Source: Solen grandis (lineage: Eukaryota; Mollusca; Bivalvia; Adapedonta; Solenidae). Taken from it: a stretch of 64,000 bases of DNA. This document shows positions 12,394 to 23,224 of this stretch, piece after piece. The position numbers were made by a program, and so were the translations under genes. Under the pieces are notes generated by a model that worked only from the letters and a program-made list of their open reading frames with translations, did not search any database and was not told the DNA's origin. Each line of letters begins with the position of its first letter. Positions within the stretch are counted from its first letter, which is position 1. The stretch spans positions 14,737,362 to 14,801,361 of the forward strand of contig CM037795.1 in assembly GCA_021229015.1 (NCBI GenBank), given 5' to 3'.

Positions 12394-13489
12394 CAGGGGT
12401 GTAAAATTTTCTTTTAGGTCACTCGTCCTACAGGACGAGTAGGTGAAAAATCTTACTCGTCCTTAAACAAAGTTAGCTCGTCCTAAAATGATTTTAATTT
12501 TTGCTTCCCGTAAAGTTGTAAAGCTTTTGATATTTCGCGGAAACACCGCAAAACAATTTTTAGCTCACCTGAGCATGTGTGCTCAGGATGAGCTTTTAGG
12601 ATCGATGAATGTCCGTCCGTCCGTCGTCCACAATTTGTTAGTTTGCACTCTAGCATCTTCACTTTATGAGCAATTATATTCAAACTTTAAAACAATGTTT
12701 ATAACCATAAAATCTCGGCCAAGTAACTTGTGTCTGTTCAAATGAAAACATGCATGTAAGTACAAACTAAACAAACTTTTAATTTGATTGTTATATTCTC
12801 ATTATCTGTATAGAGGGATGGGTTTGGAAGAGTTATAAAAAAAACAACATTAAATACCATTAATATTGGGCTGAGGCTATGATGAAATATGTTCAGTTTC
12901 TCACATTGTTTCCTTTAAAGACTATTTATTTCAGGTGAGCGATTTAGGGCCATCATGGCCCTCTTGTTTTGTTTTTTTGTCAACCACGGAAAGCCAGAAA
13001 ACCAATGATCTGGGGCTTTTATTGTGCGTTTCAGTTTATTGTAAGCGCTTTGGTGCCTACTATGTTTTAACTCTCACTTTTTTGTATTTTCGTCGTCTCT
13101 ACCGCCGAGAAGCGTCTTTATTGACAATTGTTCCGACATTTTGAACATATTTGCTGTCCCTGACTGTGCCGCAAACAAACAAAAAACGTATTCAAAAAAC
13201 ACCGTAGAATATTGTGAACCAGTCTGCGCTAGACCTTACGGATCTTTCTAAAAAATGAGCGTCGCTATGGTGATATTTTGTCAAAATTAGCTCCCCTGAT
13301 CAAGTACAGCGTCTTATGGTCTTGATTAACCATCGTAACAATATGAAATTCATTTTTTTACTGAAACATTTCTTTCTTGGCCGCGAATAGTTGCTCGTCC
13401 GGGTGGACGAGTGTTCAGGGAAATTATGCTTGTCAGACCCTGAAATTCACTCATAAATATGAGCGGACAAGTGGATTTTTACAGCCCTG
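12394..13489. mobile_element. hAT-like non-autonomous element (1.1 kb) with its own nested insertion
   Basis: The termini are 'CAGGGGTGTAAAA' and 'TTTTACAGCCCTG', 12 of 13 complementary. 'ATATT' flanks both sides (12389-12393 and 13490-13494), and the host repeat reads through when the element is removed. hAT elements usually duplicate 8 bp, so the 5-bp repeat is either atypical or partly decayed. The subterminal regions carry inverted 'ctcgtcc'/'ggacgag' motifs. The 85-aa and 69-aa frames inside show no transposase motif. A Helentron-like copy occupies 12561-12967. Confidence 0.68.
12561..12967 (+). mobile_element. Short complete Helentron-like (HINE-type) element
   Basis: It begins 'TAGCTCACCTGAGCATGTG', continues with a GTCC-rich stretch, and ends 'CAGGTGAGCGATTTAGGGC' plus 'CATCATGGCCCTCTTG'. 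CTCACCTGAG near the start and TCAGGTGAGC near the end are inverted repeats. The 3' end has the hairpin AGGGCCAT-C-ATGGCCCT followed by CTTG, and the flanks are T-rich. This is the smallest complete member in the window (about 407 bp), so it defines both termini of the family. Confidence 0.72.
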
Positions 13490-13994
13490 ATATTGTCACG
13501 TGAAATCTTAAAACGGCATCTCCTCTGAAATCACTAGACAGAATTTGATTATATTTGGCAGGGATGATCCTTGGGTGAAGCTTCACAAAAGTCAATGATA
13601 TTATAGAAAAACATGGCTGCAGGAGTGGGGATAATTTGGCTTATATGTATATAGTAAAAATTTTTAACATCTCCTCTGAAAATCCTGGACAAAATTTTAA
13701 TTAAATTTGGCAGGGATAATCCTTGGGTAAAGCTTCACAAAAGCTGCTAAAATTATTCTGATCCATAAAAAAATATGGCTGCAAGGGGCAGGACTAATTC
13801 GCCTTATATGTATATATTGAAAACTTAAAATTACCTCTCCTTTGAAACTTCTGGACAGAATTTGATAAAACTTTGCAGGGATCATCTCCTTCAAAACTAC
13901 TGGCCAAATTTCAAAATGTTTTAATACAGACTGATGTTTCTTGGGTAACCCTATTCTCAGGTGAGCAATCCAGGACCATCATGGCCCTCTTGTT

Positions 13995-14325
13995 TTTATA
14001 TCATATTTTCATTTCACACACACACACACACATATAGATGTACAAAATCCTTGAATATGCTTAGAAATGATTATACTTACATTAACATATAATAATCATC
14101 AGATGATATGTTTAATAGGTATTTGATTATATTATGGATGTACATTGATTATATCTAATATACGTCCGTGATTATTTGCAATGATATACCATTTCATCTC
14201 TTGAGTATATTTTTTTTATCTTAAAACTTAACATGTAACATTAAATAGTATAATGCATTATCTTCTTTTAGGAAAAAATAAAATAATATACATACATGTG
14301 TGTATTAACAAGCATAATATAAAGT
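13995..14325. other. AT-rich intergenic sequence with a short CA microsatellite
   Basis: It holds a (CA)n run at about 14017-14032. I see no gene, RNA or element boundary in the rest. Confidence 0.5.
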
Positions 14326-14430
14326 AGGGGTGAAACGTCTCGATCTTTGAAAGTTGGGGGTGAAACGACTTGGGAGGAAACGGCTTGGTGGTGAAACGTC
14401 TAGGGGAGGAAACTGTTTGGGTTTGAATTG
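14326..14430. repeat. Short degenerate minisatellite (GGGGTGAAACG-type)
   Basis: Four imperfect copies of a ~20-bp unit, such as 'ggggtgaaacgtctcg', 'ggggtgaaacgacttgg' and 'ggtgaaacgtctag'. A minus-strand frame of 83 aa crosses it but carries no recognised domain. Confidence 0.55.
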
Positions 14431-14605
14431 GGTCTAGAATTCCTGCTAGTTCAACTGTGTTTAAATTTACATGAATTAAGTAAACTCCATAATATAACAT
14501 AACGGTCAAATCTCGACTGAAATCCAGCTCCAGTTTAATTTAACGTACAGTAGAATTATACTGGTGAAAAATCATCAATCTCAGGGATTTCAATCATTAA
14601 AACAT

Positions 14606-14953
14606 CAGGGATTTTCTTAAGTGGAGGTCCGCTTCTGCTGCCTGCGCCGGGTTAAAATCAATGCGGGCAAGTGATTTTTCAAAGAAGATAGCCCGGCGGG
14701 CAAGTTTATTTATGTAAATGAAATCTTTCGTTTTTTTTTATTTTCTGCAGGATTTCAGGGATGAAATGTTTGCAAATTGTGTTTGATATATATTTACTAA
14801 AATCCACCATAATATTACACATATTTAGTTTTAAACATTAACAAACACCAATTTACTTAAAAATAGGGCAACCTGTTTTACTGGAGGCTTGTAGATGTTC
14901 AAAGTAACTTGCCCCCTGGACAAGTGAAAGTCAAATCCTTAAGTAAACCCCTG
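14606..14953. mobile_element. hAT-like MITE, about 348 bp
   Basis: The ends 'CAGGGATTTTCTTAAG' and 'CTTAAGTAAACCCCTG' are inverted repeats with 14 of 16 matches. Internal inverted motifs include 'ggcgggcaag' and 'cttgccccc'. I see no convincing 8-bp target duplication. The CAGGG start suggests hAT mobilisation. Confidence 0.5.
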
Positions 14954-15651
14954 CATTATGATCCAAATTACAGAATAACACACCTTTAGACAGAAAAAAT
15001 ACCCATTTTCTGCTCTGGGATGTAAATCCATTGTTTTATTTTCTTTATTTACTCACTACCTTTAGAGTTTGACATATGGGGCCAATTAATTTTCGCCTTT
15101 TTAATGACTCCCATTTAAATTCTTCCCTTCAAATTTTATGGTTGTTGTACATTTATTTCTTTCGAATATTTATGCCGTAATCAGTGCTTTTCACTTATTT
15201 GGTAGAATTAATTCACGATTATTATCAACACAAACATTGCGCATCTCTGTCAAGAATTGGCGACGCGTGGATGCTTTAAAATATTCGACACAAGATTGGC
15301 TGATATGTCCAGTGATTGGGAAAGGCATGCGCCATAGTAACATTAAAAATCAAAATGTCACATCGTTTTTTTTGCACTGGATGCGCCCCTTTTTCAGTCT
15401 CACCCAATACAGTCTGCTTTAAAAGCGTAAATACAGACATAGTCTGAGCCAGAAAGAGGGGGATTCCATTTCTTAATAATACAAGTCGTAGAGAGGTATA
15501 GACATTATTGATTCAAAGAGTCATTGGTTTATCAATCAATCAGAGCGAGTCATTTTTTTCGCGTAAGAATCCAAGAGGGATAGGAAGTACAATGTGTCAA
15601 AACCGGTCTGAATAACCTGTGTAAAAGCACTCAAAGAATCAGAGGTAAATC

Positions 15652-15704
15652 ATGGCTGCGCCACTAAGATCTACTGCACTGGAGATTGCATTGAAATGGA
15701 CAAG
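15652..15704 (+). CDS. Candidate first coding exon of an unidentified gene
   Basis: An ATG in good context (aatcATGG) opens MAAPLRSTALEIALKWT, and the frame reaches a possible donor 'ACAA|GTAACG' (phase 1). Without splicing it stops after 24 codons. Upstream sequence (about 15430-15650) is less repetitive and could be 5' leader. I found no convincing downstream exon, so this is only a candidate. It could equally be chance. Confidence 0.22.
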
Positions 15705-17389
15705 TAACGTGATTACAATAAATTAACACGGTATAAAGTTATTGTCAATTTATAATGCCACTGTAAAGTTTTTTTAAATAGTATATGACATTTTGAGAGA
15801 AAAACACTTATCTGCAAATAACACACATACATGACAGCGTTTTCCAAAATTTCATGTTAAAGTGAAAGTAGTTATTATTTATATGTATTGCTCAGTCTAC
15901 ACTAGAAGTGTTTAAATTACAATATAATGTGTCGACAATGATACAGGCTCATTTAGTAGCTTTTAAGCATGCTCATGTTACTGATGTTTGGTCATATTTT
16001 TATAGAACTTGGGTCTATTTGTGCTGAAGCAGAATTCACAGTTTTTGGGTGAATCAATCAAGAAAATCAATTAACATTAACTTATAAAATTATGAGTGTT
16101 AGTCACATGGCTTCAACTATCATCACGTGACTTTTGTGGTGGCAGTGGTTAAAGTAGGGTAGCATGACGTAACCGGTTGCACAGAGTTTGAGAGACTAGT
16201 GCAAGCTAGTGACATCACAGTTTCTATTTATAGACTGATAGGAAGTATTACTGAGGCATTTTTGCCAGGTGTTCGATTGCATTTAATGTCCTTCTTCCGC
16301 AAGTCAGATGCAATGCACCTTTTATCCAATAATATCTACTTGCAATGACATTGTTACCTTGATGTTTATTATAGCCGATTGTTTGAGTAATAGTCTTAAA
16401 ATGGCAACATCTTGTTTTTTGTTTTTTTCTAGCAAGTCTCTTTCCAATAGGTAAATGTATTTGAAGTATAAAAAAATGATAACCAAACACTATTGTTCAA
16501 AATAAAACTAGGAAAATCATCTCACAACAATAAACTTTTTGTCTATTTTTGGTTGGTTACAGCAATGATGATGCAAAATTTGCATTAGGTTAATTGCTTT
16601 TCATCGATTAATCAATTATGTTTTGCCAAATATTTTCAAAACTGACACAAGCACATGCTTTACGCAGTCACTGCATAGAATATATATCTCAATACATTCT
16701 GTACATCCATACATTTTATTGGTATAAAGACCCGTTCTGAATTGTGAAATATAGACTACTGGTATATAGAAATAGATATATTGTTACAGTGACAAATGTG
16801 GATTGTTAGGTTAGATTGGCCGTTATATGGTATATAGACTATAATCTTTTCTTTTGTTTCTGTGATGGTCATTATTTGTGATTATACATGTTGTACTGCA
16901 ACTTTTTTATTTAAAATTTTAATTGGTCATTTAACTTTAGACTTAGAATTACTTTAAAAAGCAAGTTGTAGTTATTTTATAAAATGTCACATTTGATTTT
17001 GAAAATGTCACATATAAAAATGTCACATTAATATTGCCTCAGAAAGGGCCATTGTCCCATTGATGAAAATTCTTTCCCAGTCACTGTCTGTCAATCAAAT
17101 ACACGCGACAGGTGATTTGGAGAATATATACACATGACAAGCGTGTGTATTTCAGTGCATGTTACAAACGCGGGTTGCAGTAGGGATTATGATATGTCGG
17201 CAAAATCAAAGCATGTGGCACATCGGCAGGCTAGTCACATGTGCCTGGGGAAAACCCTGAACTATTAACCATTATGAATTTAACATTAAGTGAAATTTAA
17301 TTTTTTTGCAAGACGCTAGATTAATCACTGCACATATATATCATGTTATGATCTATTTAAAATTTATGCAAATTAATGGCTGTGGCAAA
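15705..17389. other. AT-rich sequence without recognised genes
   Basis: I see no exon with convincing splice signals, no RNA gene and no element with clear ends. A tandem 'aaatgtcacat' motif occurs near 16982-17030. Confidence 0.5.
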
Positions 17390-18760
17390 TATTTCATTGT
17401 TGGATGAAAATTGAAAAATCAGTTGTTCTGCCTCAGGTTTACAACATGTACATCATGATATTATCTATTTTATATTTATTGCTGTGACCATTATTTCACA
17501 GTTGGATAAACATTGGAAATTGGTCATTCTGCCTCAGGTTTACCTAAAATGCATTTAAGCTTTTTTTCTATGAAGATGACTTCACATCATTATGAAACTA
17601 GGTACACATTTACATCATGATATAATCTTTTTAATATACATGCAAATTTGTGGCTTGACCTTATTTTCATGGTTGGATGAACATTTCAAAATTAGTTGTT
17701 CTGCATAAGGTTTAGCTTTGCATTTAAGTTCTATGAAGATGACTTCACACCATTATGAAACTAAATACATTGTGTACATCATGATATAATCTTTTTAATA
17801 TTTATGCAACTTTGTGGCTTGACCTTTATTTCATGTTGGATGAACAATGAAAATTAGTTGTTCTGCCTCAGGTTTACCTTTGCGTTTAAGCTATTTTTCT
17901 ATGAAGATGATTTTACATCTTTATGAAACTAGGTACACATGTACACATCAATAAACAGAATCATGATATAATCTATTTAATATCTATGCAAATTTATGGC
18001 TGTGACTTTACTTTCATGGTTGGATGAACATGTGTAAAATTGATTGTTTTGCCTAAGCTTTTTTTCTATGAAGATGACTCTACATCTTGATGAAACCATG
18101 CATGTGAGCTCTTAGGATCAATGGCTTTCTGACGTCCATTGTCCATCTGTCGTCCACAATTATTTAAAAAAACATCTCCTCCGAAACCACTGAGCCAAAT
18201 TTGATGAAAATTGCCTGTGATGTTCCTTGCATTAAGCTCTTCCAAAGTTGTTCAAATGGTTCAGGCAATTTTCCCAAAAAGGCCAGAAAAAGGTCTGGAA
18301 GATGAGAATTCTTCATAGAAAAAAAACTTTTAAAAACACAATATATAAACCTGAGGCAGAATAATCAATTTTCTCATGTTCATCCAACGATGAAATGTAG
18401 GACACAGACATAATTTTCATAAATATTAAACAGATCATATGATGATATACATGTGTAGTTTAATAAATAATTAATATTAATGATTTTAAATCAGGACGTT
18501 CAAGTGTACCTAGTTTTATGAAGATGTGAATTCATCTTTCTTAGAAAAACAGCTTTAACACAAAGGTAAACCTGAGGCAGAACAATCAATTTTACCATGT
18601 TCATCCAGCCATGAAATAAAGATCAGCCATAGATTACATCATGATGTACATGTGTACTTAGTTCACAAAGATGTGAAGTCATCCTAGAAAAAAGGCTGAA
18701 ATGCAAAGGTAAACCTGAGATGTGATGGAAAGATCAGACGATAGAACATAATGTTCACCC
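17390..18760. repeat. Tandem ~180-bp units followed by inverted copies
   Basis: Units carry 'ctgcctcaggtttacc', 'tctatgaagatgac', 'catcatgatataatc' and 'catggttggatgaaca'. They repeat about four times on the plus strand from 17390 to 18100. After a central GTCC-containing stretch (18105-18300), the same motifs reappear inverted ('aaacctgaggcagaa', 'atgttcatccaacgatgaa') to about 18720. Single relatives lie at 30180-30480 and 48540-48760. It is non-coding. Confidence 0.75.
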
Positions 18761-19057
18761 TTGACAAGTTACTTTCTTGGATGATTATTATGTTTTGTCG
18801 CCCTCTGAGGGGTGTAATATCTATATATTAAAGACATTGAACAGCTAATTTCCCATCATTATGTCATGCTTAAAGTGAAACAATATGAAATAAGTTTCTT
18901 CTTGGCTTTATAGACAGTAAAATAGAAGAAAACAGAGATGGGGGGAAAAAGACATTTTACGAGAATACGCCAGCAGGTAGATACAATGTAGAACAAAAAA
19001 AAAATAGGGAAATAGACTGTACAAAAACATGACTGAATGAGTTTGATTTTATATTTT
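18761..19057. other. Intergenic, nothing recognised
   Basis: AT-rich sequence with no coding, RNA or repeat signal that I can support. Confidence 0.45.
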
Positions 19058-19289
19058 CAGGGCTCAAATTTAATTTTTTTCCCTCTTGCAAAAAAAAGTG
19101 AGTGCCTTAAATTTCAACTTGCAAATTCCCAGACTTTAGTCTTACTTGTAAATTATTATCTCAATTAGACATGTTAAGGAAAATGTTTAAGCCAAAATTC
19201 ACTTGCAAAAAAATGTTAGTGATTTAAAATCTAACTTGCAAAATTCATTTTCTACTTGCATTTTGCAGAAATGTTAATTTTGAGCCTTG
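19058..19289. mobile_element. hAT-like MITE, 232 bp
   Basis: The termini 'CAGGGCTCAAATTTAA' and 'TTAATTTTGAGCCTTG' are inverted repeats with two mismatches. 'TATTTT' abuts both ends (19052-19057 and 19290-19295), a possible target duplication shorter than the usual 8 bp. 'cttgcaaa'-type motifs recur inside. A fragment of the same family lies at about 10725-10990. Confidence 0.62.
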
Positions 19290-19885
19290 TATTTTCTCAG
19301 TTACATTATCTGCTATCATGAAAATTTAGCAATTGAGTATGGTCACTATTTCTGAATGGGGCAGAGAAGCTTTTGAAAAGATATTTCACTTCTGCCAATT
19401 ACCCTATTGGGGCCATCTATATAATCCTTTACAGTCAATGAAGAAAAGACAGTTGATCTGAATCTGTGTCTTATTTGTGGGTCATATCAATTAATCGGTT
19501 TACCAATTAATCAACTCAGATTACAATTAACAAATCTGTCCAGAATCTTAATGAATGATATAAGTCAGTGTTTTATTCCAGGAATTTTACTATTACCAAG
19601 AAACAGAGAATTCAAAGTCTTTATATAGAAAGATACAGAAAACATGACAGTAAAGCATACTGTTTTATATGAATTTATGAAATATGAGCTTTTACTGGAC
19701 CTTCATATTTATAGTCTTAGAATATCTCCTGGCTTTTATATTGGGCTATCAGTTGTTTGTAATGTGCTTTAAACGTAACAAAAACTAAAGTAGGCCATAA
19801 TAACAGTTGATTTTAGAAATTACATATATATCAGATAGCCCCTTATAATAATCTAGTTCTGTCAGACAGAGTAACGGACACTTTT
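19290..19885. other. Intergenic, nothing recognised
   Basis: AT-rich; no exon, RNA or element ends that I can support. Confidence 0.45.
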
Positions 19886-20980
19886 TTATGCCCCCGAGAT
19901 CTGTGATTGGGGGCATATTGTTCTTGCACTGTCTGTTAATTGGTTTGTTTGTTTTTTGGTTTGTAAGCAATTTTAACATTGTCCATAACTTGAAAACTGT
20001 AAAAGGTATTGACTTGAAACTTCACATATGACTAGAATATGGCTAGGAGAAATGCAGTGACTAAGATCCATAACTCTACCTGGCTCAGTTTTTTAATTAT
20101 CTCCCCTTTTTTTTTTTTTCTTCAAATTTTGTTGGGAGCATAACTCATAAACTAAACAAGGTATTGACTTGAAACTCAAAATGTAAATAGATTTTGAGAT
20201 TGGGAAGTGCAGTAACCAAGAACCGTAACTATACATGGACCAGTTTTTGAATTATCAATTATCTCCCTTTATTTAATTTTTCAATGAATTCCTGTCCATA
20301 GAATAACTTATTTACTATGTACACTTGAAAACTATATAAGGTAATGACTTGAAACTGTAAATACAAGTACATGACAACTAGGAATAGTGCAGTGACTCGG
20401 AGAATCATAACTTTGTCTTGTTTTTGATTATCTCCCTTTATTTTATTTTTTTTTATTTTTTGGGGGGAGTAAAACTCATAAACAAGAAACCATAAGGACA
20501 TAAAACTTGAAACATAATTTTTTTATGACAGCAGGTAGGAGCAGTGCAGTAATCAAGAATCTTAACACTGCCTTGTCAGATTTTCGGATTATCTCCCTTT
20601 ATTTTATCTTTATTTTTTTTTGCAAGAACACAACTCCTGATTTTGTTGTTGCATTGGGGTTTACCGTCGCTGGGATAGTATTTCAATCATATAGCGACGT
20701 CCAGCTAATTACAGGTGGAGGAAGACCTCGAGTACACAGAGGTACCCGGGTAGAACCACCAACCTACAGCAAGCCAGCTGGAAGGCTTCCTCACATGAAA
20801 AATCTGAAGTCCCTACCAGGATTCTAACCCACAGTGGTGAGGGGCTGAGAGATTTGTAGTCCACGACTGTAACCGCTCGGCCACAGTGGCCCCCCACACA
20901 ACTCCTGAACTATTTGAGGTATTGATTTGAAACTGAAAATATTAATAGAAAGTGAGGAGCAGAAATGTAATGATAACTAG
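19886..20980 (+). repeat. 'tgccccc...gggggca' dispersed repeat with ~170-bp internal units
   Basis: It opens with the hairpin TGCCCCC/TGGGGGCA (19889-19915). Units follow containing 'ataacttgaaaact', 'aaggtattgacttgaaact', 'gcagtgactaag' and 'attatctccctttatttt'. About four units are seen, the last interrupted by a SINE. Related units occur at 30690-31610 and 45225-45500. It is non-coding. Confidence 0.65.
20641..20895 (-). mobile_element. tRNA-derived SINE (family B), complete, with 13-bp target duplication
   Basis: Read on the minus strand it starts 'GGGGGCCACTGTGGCCGAGC' and continues 'GGTTACAGTCGTGG', a Leu/Ser-type tRNA head. A box-B-like 'GGGTTAGAATCC' follows, then a body, and it ends with a CAACAACAAAA tail. 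The 13-bp sequence ACACAACTCCTGA flanks it exactly at 20628-20640 and 20896-20908. A 106-aa plus-strand and a 62-aa minus-strand frame crossing it are not genes. Confidence 0.9.
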
Positions 20981-21079
20981 AATCGCAATCAGAATTGCGA
21001 TATCATCGGTTTTCGCAATTCAATCACATTTTTAAACAAAAGAAATTGAAATGTATCATATTTGATTAGGCTTATGACA

Positions 21080-21180
21080 AGCAACACAACGCAAAAAAAC
21101 GTAATTGAATCAGACCTCAAATAACAGAGTTATTAGCCTCTAGTGACTTTTACAAAACTCCCCCTAGGGATAATTATATC
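21080..21180. repeat. ~90-bp dispersed repeat shared with 40495-40585
   Basis: 'gaatcagacctcaaataaca' then 'gagttatta' and 'ccccctaggg' match 'gaatcggaccccaaataaca', 'gagttactcc' and 'ccccctagcgg' at 40495-40585. Function unknown; both copies sit next to larger repeat arrays. Confidence 0.5.
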
Positions 21181-23085
21181 AAAGGGGAATAACACAAAAA
21201 GTGCACAAGGTAGACATATGGTCCTTGCGCACTGCACTCCGCGTCAATGCAAGGAACATACAAATGAAGTTTCAAGTCATTCAAACTTATGGTGACAAAG
21301 TTATGCTTCGGACAAGAAATTCTATCAAAGTGGAATAACTCAAAAAGTGCACAAGGTAAGTTATGTTCTTCATGAAGTTTCAAGTCATTCAAACTTATGG
21401 TTACAAAGTTATGCTGGACAAAAAATTCTATCAAAGGGAATAACCAAAAAGGCACAAGGAGAGTTATGGTTCTCGCACACAGCGTCATAAGGAACATACA
21501 ATGAAGTTTCAAGTCATTCAAATTATTGTGACAAAGTTATGCTCCGGACAAGAAATTCTATCAAAGGGGAATAACTCAAAAAGTGCACAAGGTAGAGTTA
21601 TGGTTCTTACGCACTGCACATTGCGTCATTAAAGGAACATACATATGAAGTTTCAAGTCATTCAAATTTATTGTGACAAAGTTATGCTCCGGACAAGAAA
21701 TTCTATCAAAGGGGAATAACTCAAAAAGTGCACAAGGTAGAGTTATGGTTCTTGCGCACTGCACTCCGTATCATTGCAAGGAACATACATATGAAGTTTC
21801 AAGTCATTCAAACTTATGGTGACAAAGTTATGCTCCGAACAAAAAATACTATCAAAGGGGAATAACACAAAAAGTGCACAAGGAAGAGTTATGGTTCATG
21901 CGCACACACCGCGTCACTGCAAGGAACATACATATGAAGTTTCAAGTCATTCAAACTTATGGTGACAAAGTTATGCTTTGGACAAGAAATTCTATCAAAG
22001 GGAAATAACACAAAAAGTGCACAAGGTAGAGTTATGGTTCTTACGCACTGCACATTGCGTCATTAAAGGAACATACATATGAAGTTTCAAGTCATTCAAA
22101 TTTATTGTGACAAAGTTATGCTCCGGACAAGAAATTCTATCAAAGGGGAATAACTCAAAAAGTGCAACAGGTAGAGTTATGGTTCTTGCGCACTGCACTT
22201 GCGTCATTGCAAGGAACATACATATGAAGTTTCAAGTCATTCAAACTTATGGTGACAAAGTTATGCTCTGGACAAGAAATTCTATCAAAGGGGAATAACT
22301 CAAAAAGTGCACAAGGTAGAGTTATGGTTCTTGCGCACTGCACTTCCGCATCATTGCAAGGAACATACATATGAAGTTTCAAGTCATTCAAACTTATGGT
22401 GACAAAGTTATGCTCCGGACAAGAAAATCTATCAAAGGGGAATAACACAAAAAGTGCACAAGGTAGAGTTATGGTTCTTACGCACTGCACATTGCGTCAT
22501 TAAAGGAAATAACAAAAAAGTGACAAGGTAGAGTTATGGTTCTTACGCACTGCACATTGCGTCATTAAAGGAACATACATATGAAGTTTCAAGTCATTCA
22601 AATTTATTGTGACAAAGTTATGCTCCGGACAAGAAATTCTATCAAAGGGGAATAACTCAAAAAGTGCACAAGGTAGAGTTATGGTTCTTGCGCACTGCAC
22701 TCCGTATCATTGCAAGGAACATACATAATGAAGTTTCAAGTCATTCAACTTATGGTGACAAAGTTATGCTCCGGACAAAAATTCTATCAAAGGGAATAAC
22801 ACAAAAAGTGCACAAGGTAGAGTTATGGTTCTTGCACTGCACTTGGCGTCATTGAAGGAACATACATATGAAGTTTCAAGTCATTCAAACTTATTGTGAC
22901 AAAGTTATGCTCGGACAAGAAATTCTATAAAGGGAATAACTCAAAAAGTGCACAAGGTAGAGTTATGGTTCTTCGCACTGCACTCCGTGTCATTGAAAGG
23001 AACATACATATGAAGTTTCAAGTCATTCAAATCTTATGTGACAAAGTTATGCTCCGGACAAGCAGAAGGGGACGCCGCTGCCGCC
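21174..23085 (+). repeat. Tandem array, ~148-bp unit, about 13 copies
   Basis: Each unit contains 'ctatcaaaggggaataactc', 'aaaaagtgcacaaggtagag', 'ttatggttcttgcgcactgc', 'gaacatacatatgaagtttc' and 'gtgacaaagttatgctccgg'. One copy is shortened near 22500. The array ends with a GC-rich tail ('ggggacgccgctgccgcc') at 23070-23090. The 11 or so 60-115-aa frames on both strands here are translations of the repeat, not genes. Confidence 0.9.
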
Positions 23086-23224
23086 GAACAAAGTAACCCC
23101 TATACTATAGTCAGGCTACACAAAAATGATATTAAGCAAAATCTCCAATAGCAGCAAAACGATAAACAAATTTATTTACATATTACATTTTAGTTTTTAG
23201 AAATGCAGTAAATTAGGATTTCTG

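Larger units (their letters stand above)
11105..13990 (+). mobile_element. Helentron-like (HINE-type) non-autonomous element, 5'-truncated, carrying nested insertions
   Basis: The body is made of imperfect units with 'tggacagaatttgatt', 'ttggcagggatgatc', 'cttcacaaaagttgctaaaa' and 'aaaacatggccgcc'-like text, the same units as at 34446-36412. The 3' end at 13957-13994 reads 'tctcaggtgagcaatccagg' and then 'accatcatggccctcttg'. The left side lacks the usual 'TAGCTCACCTGAGC' start. A 178-bp mariner-like MITE and a 1.1-kb hAT-like element interrupt it, and its text resumes seamlessly after each. Assignment to Helentron-derived elements rests on structure only. Confidence 0.65.

Noticed and set aside
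20507..20827. 106-aa frame
   Set aside because: It crosses into the family-B SINE, whose boundaries are fixed by a 13-bp target duplication.
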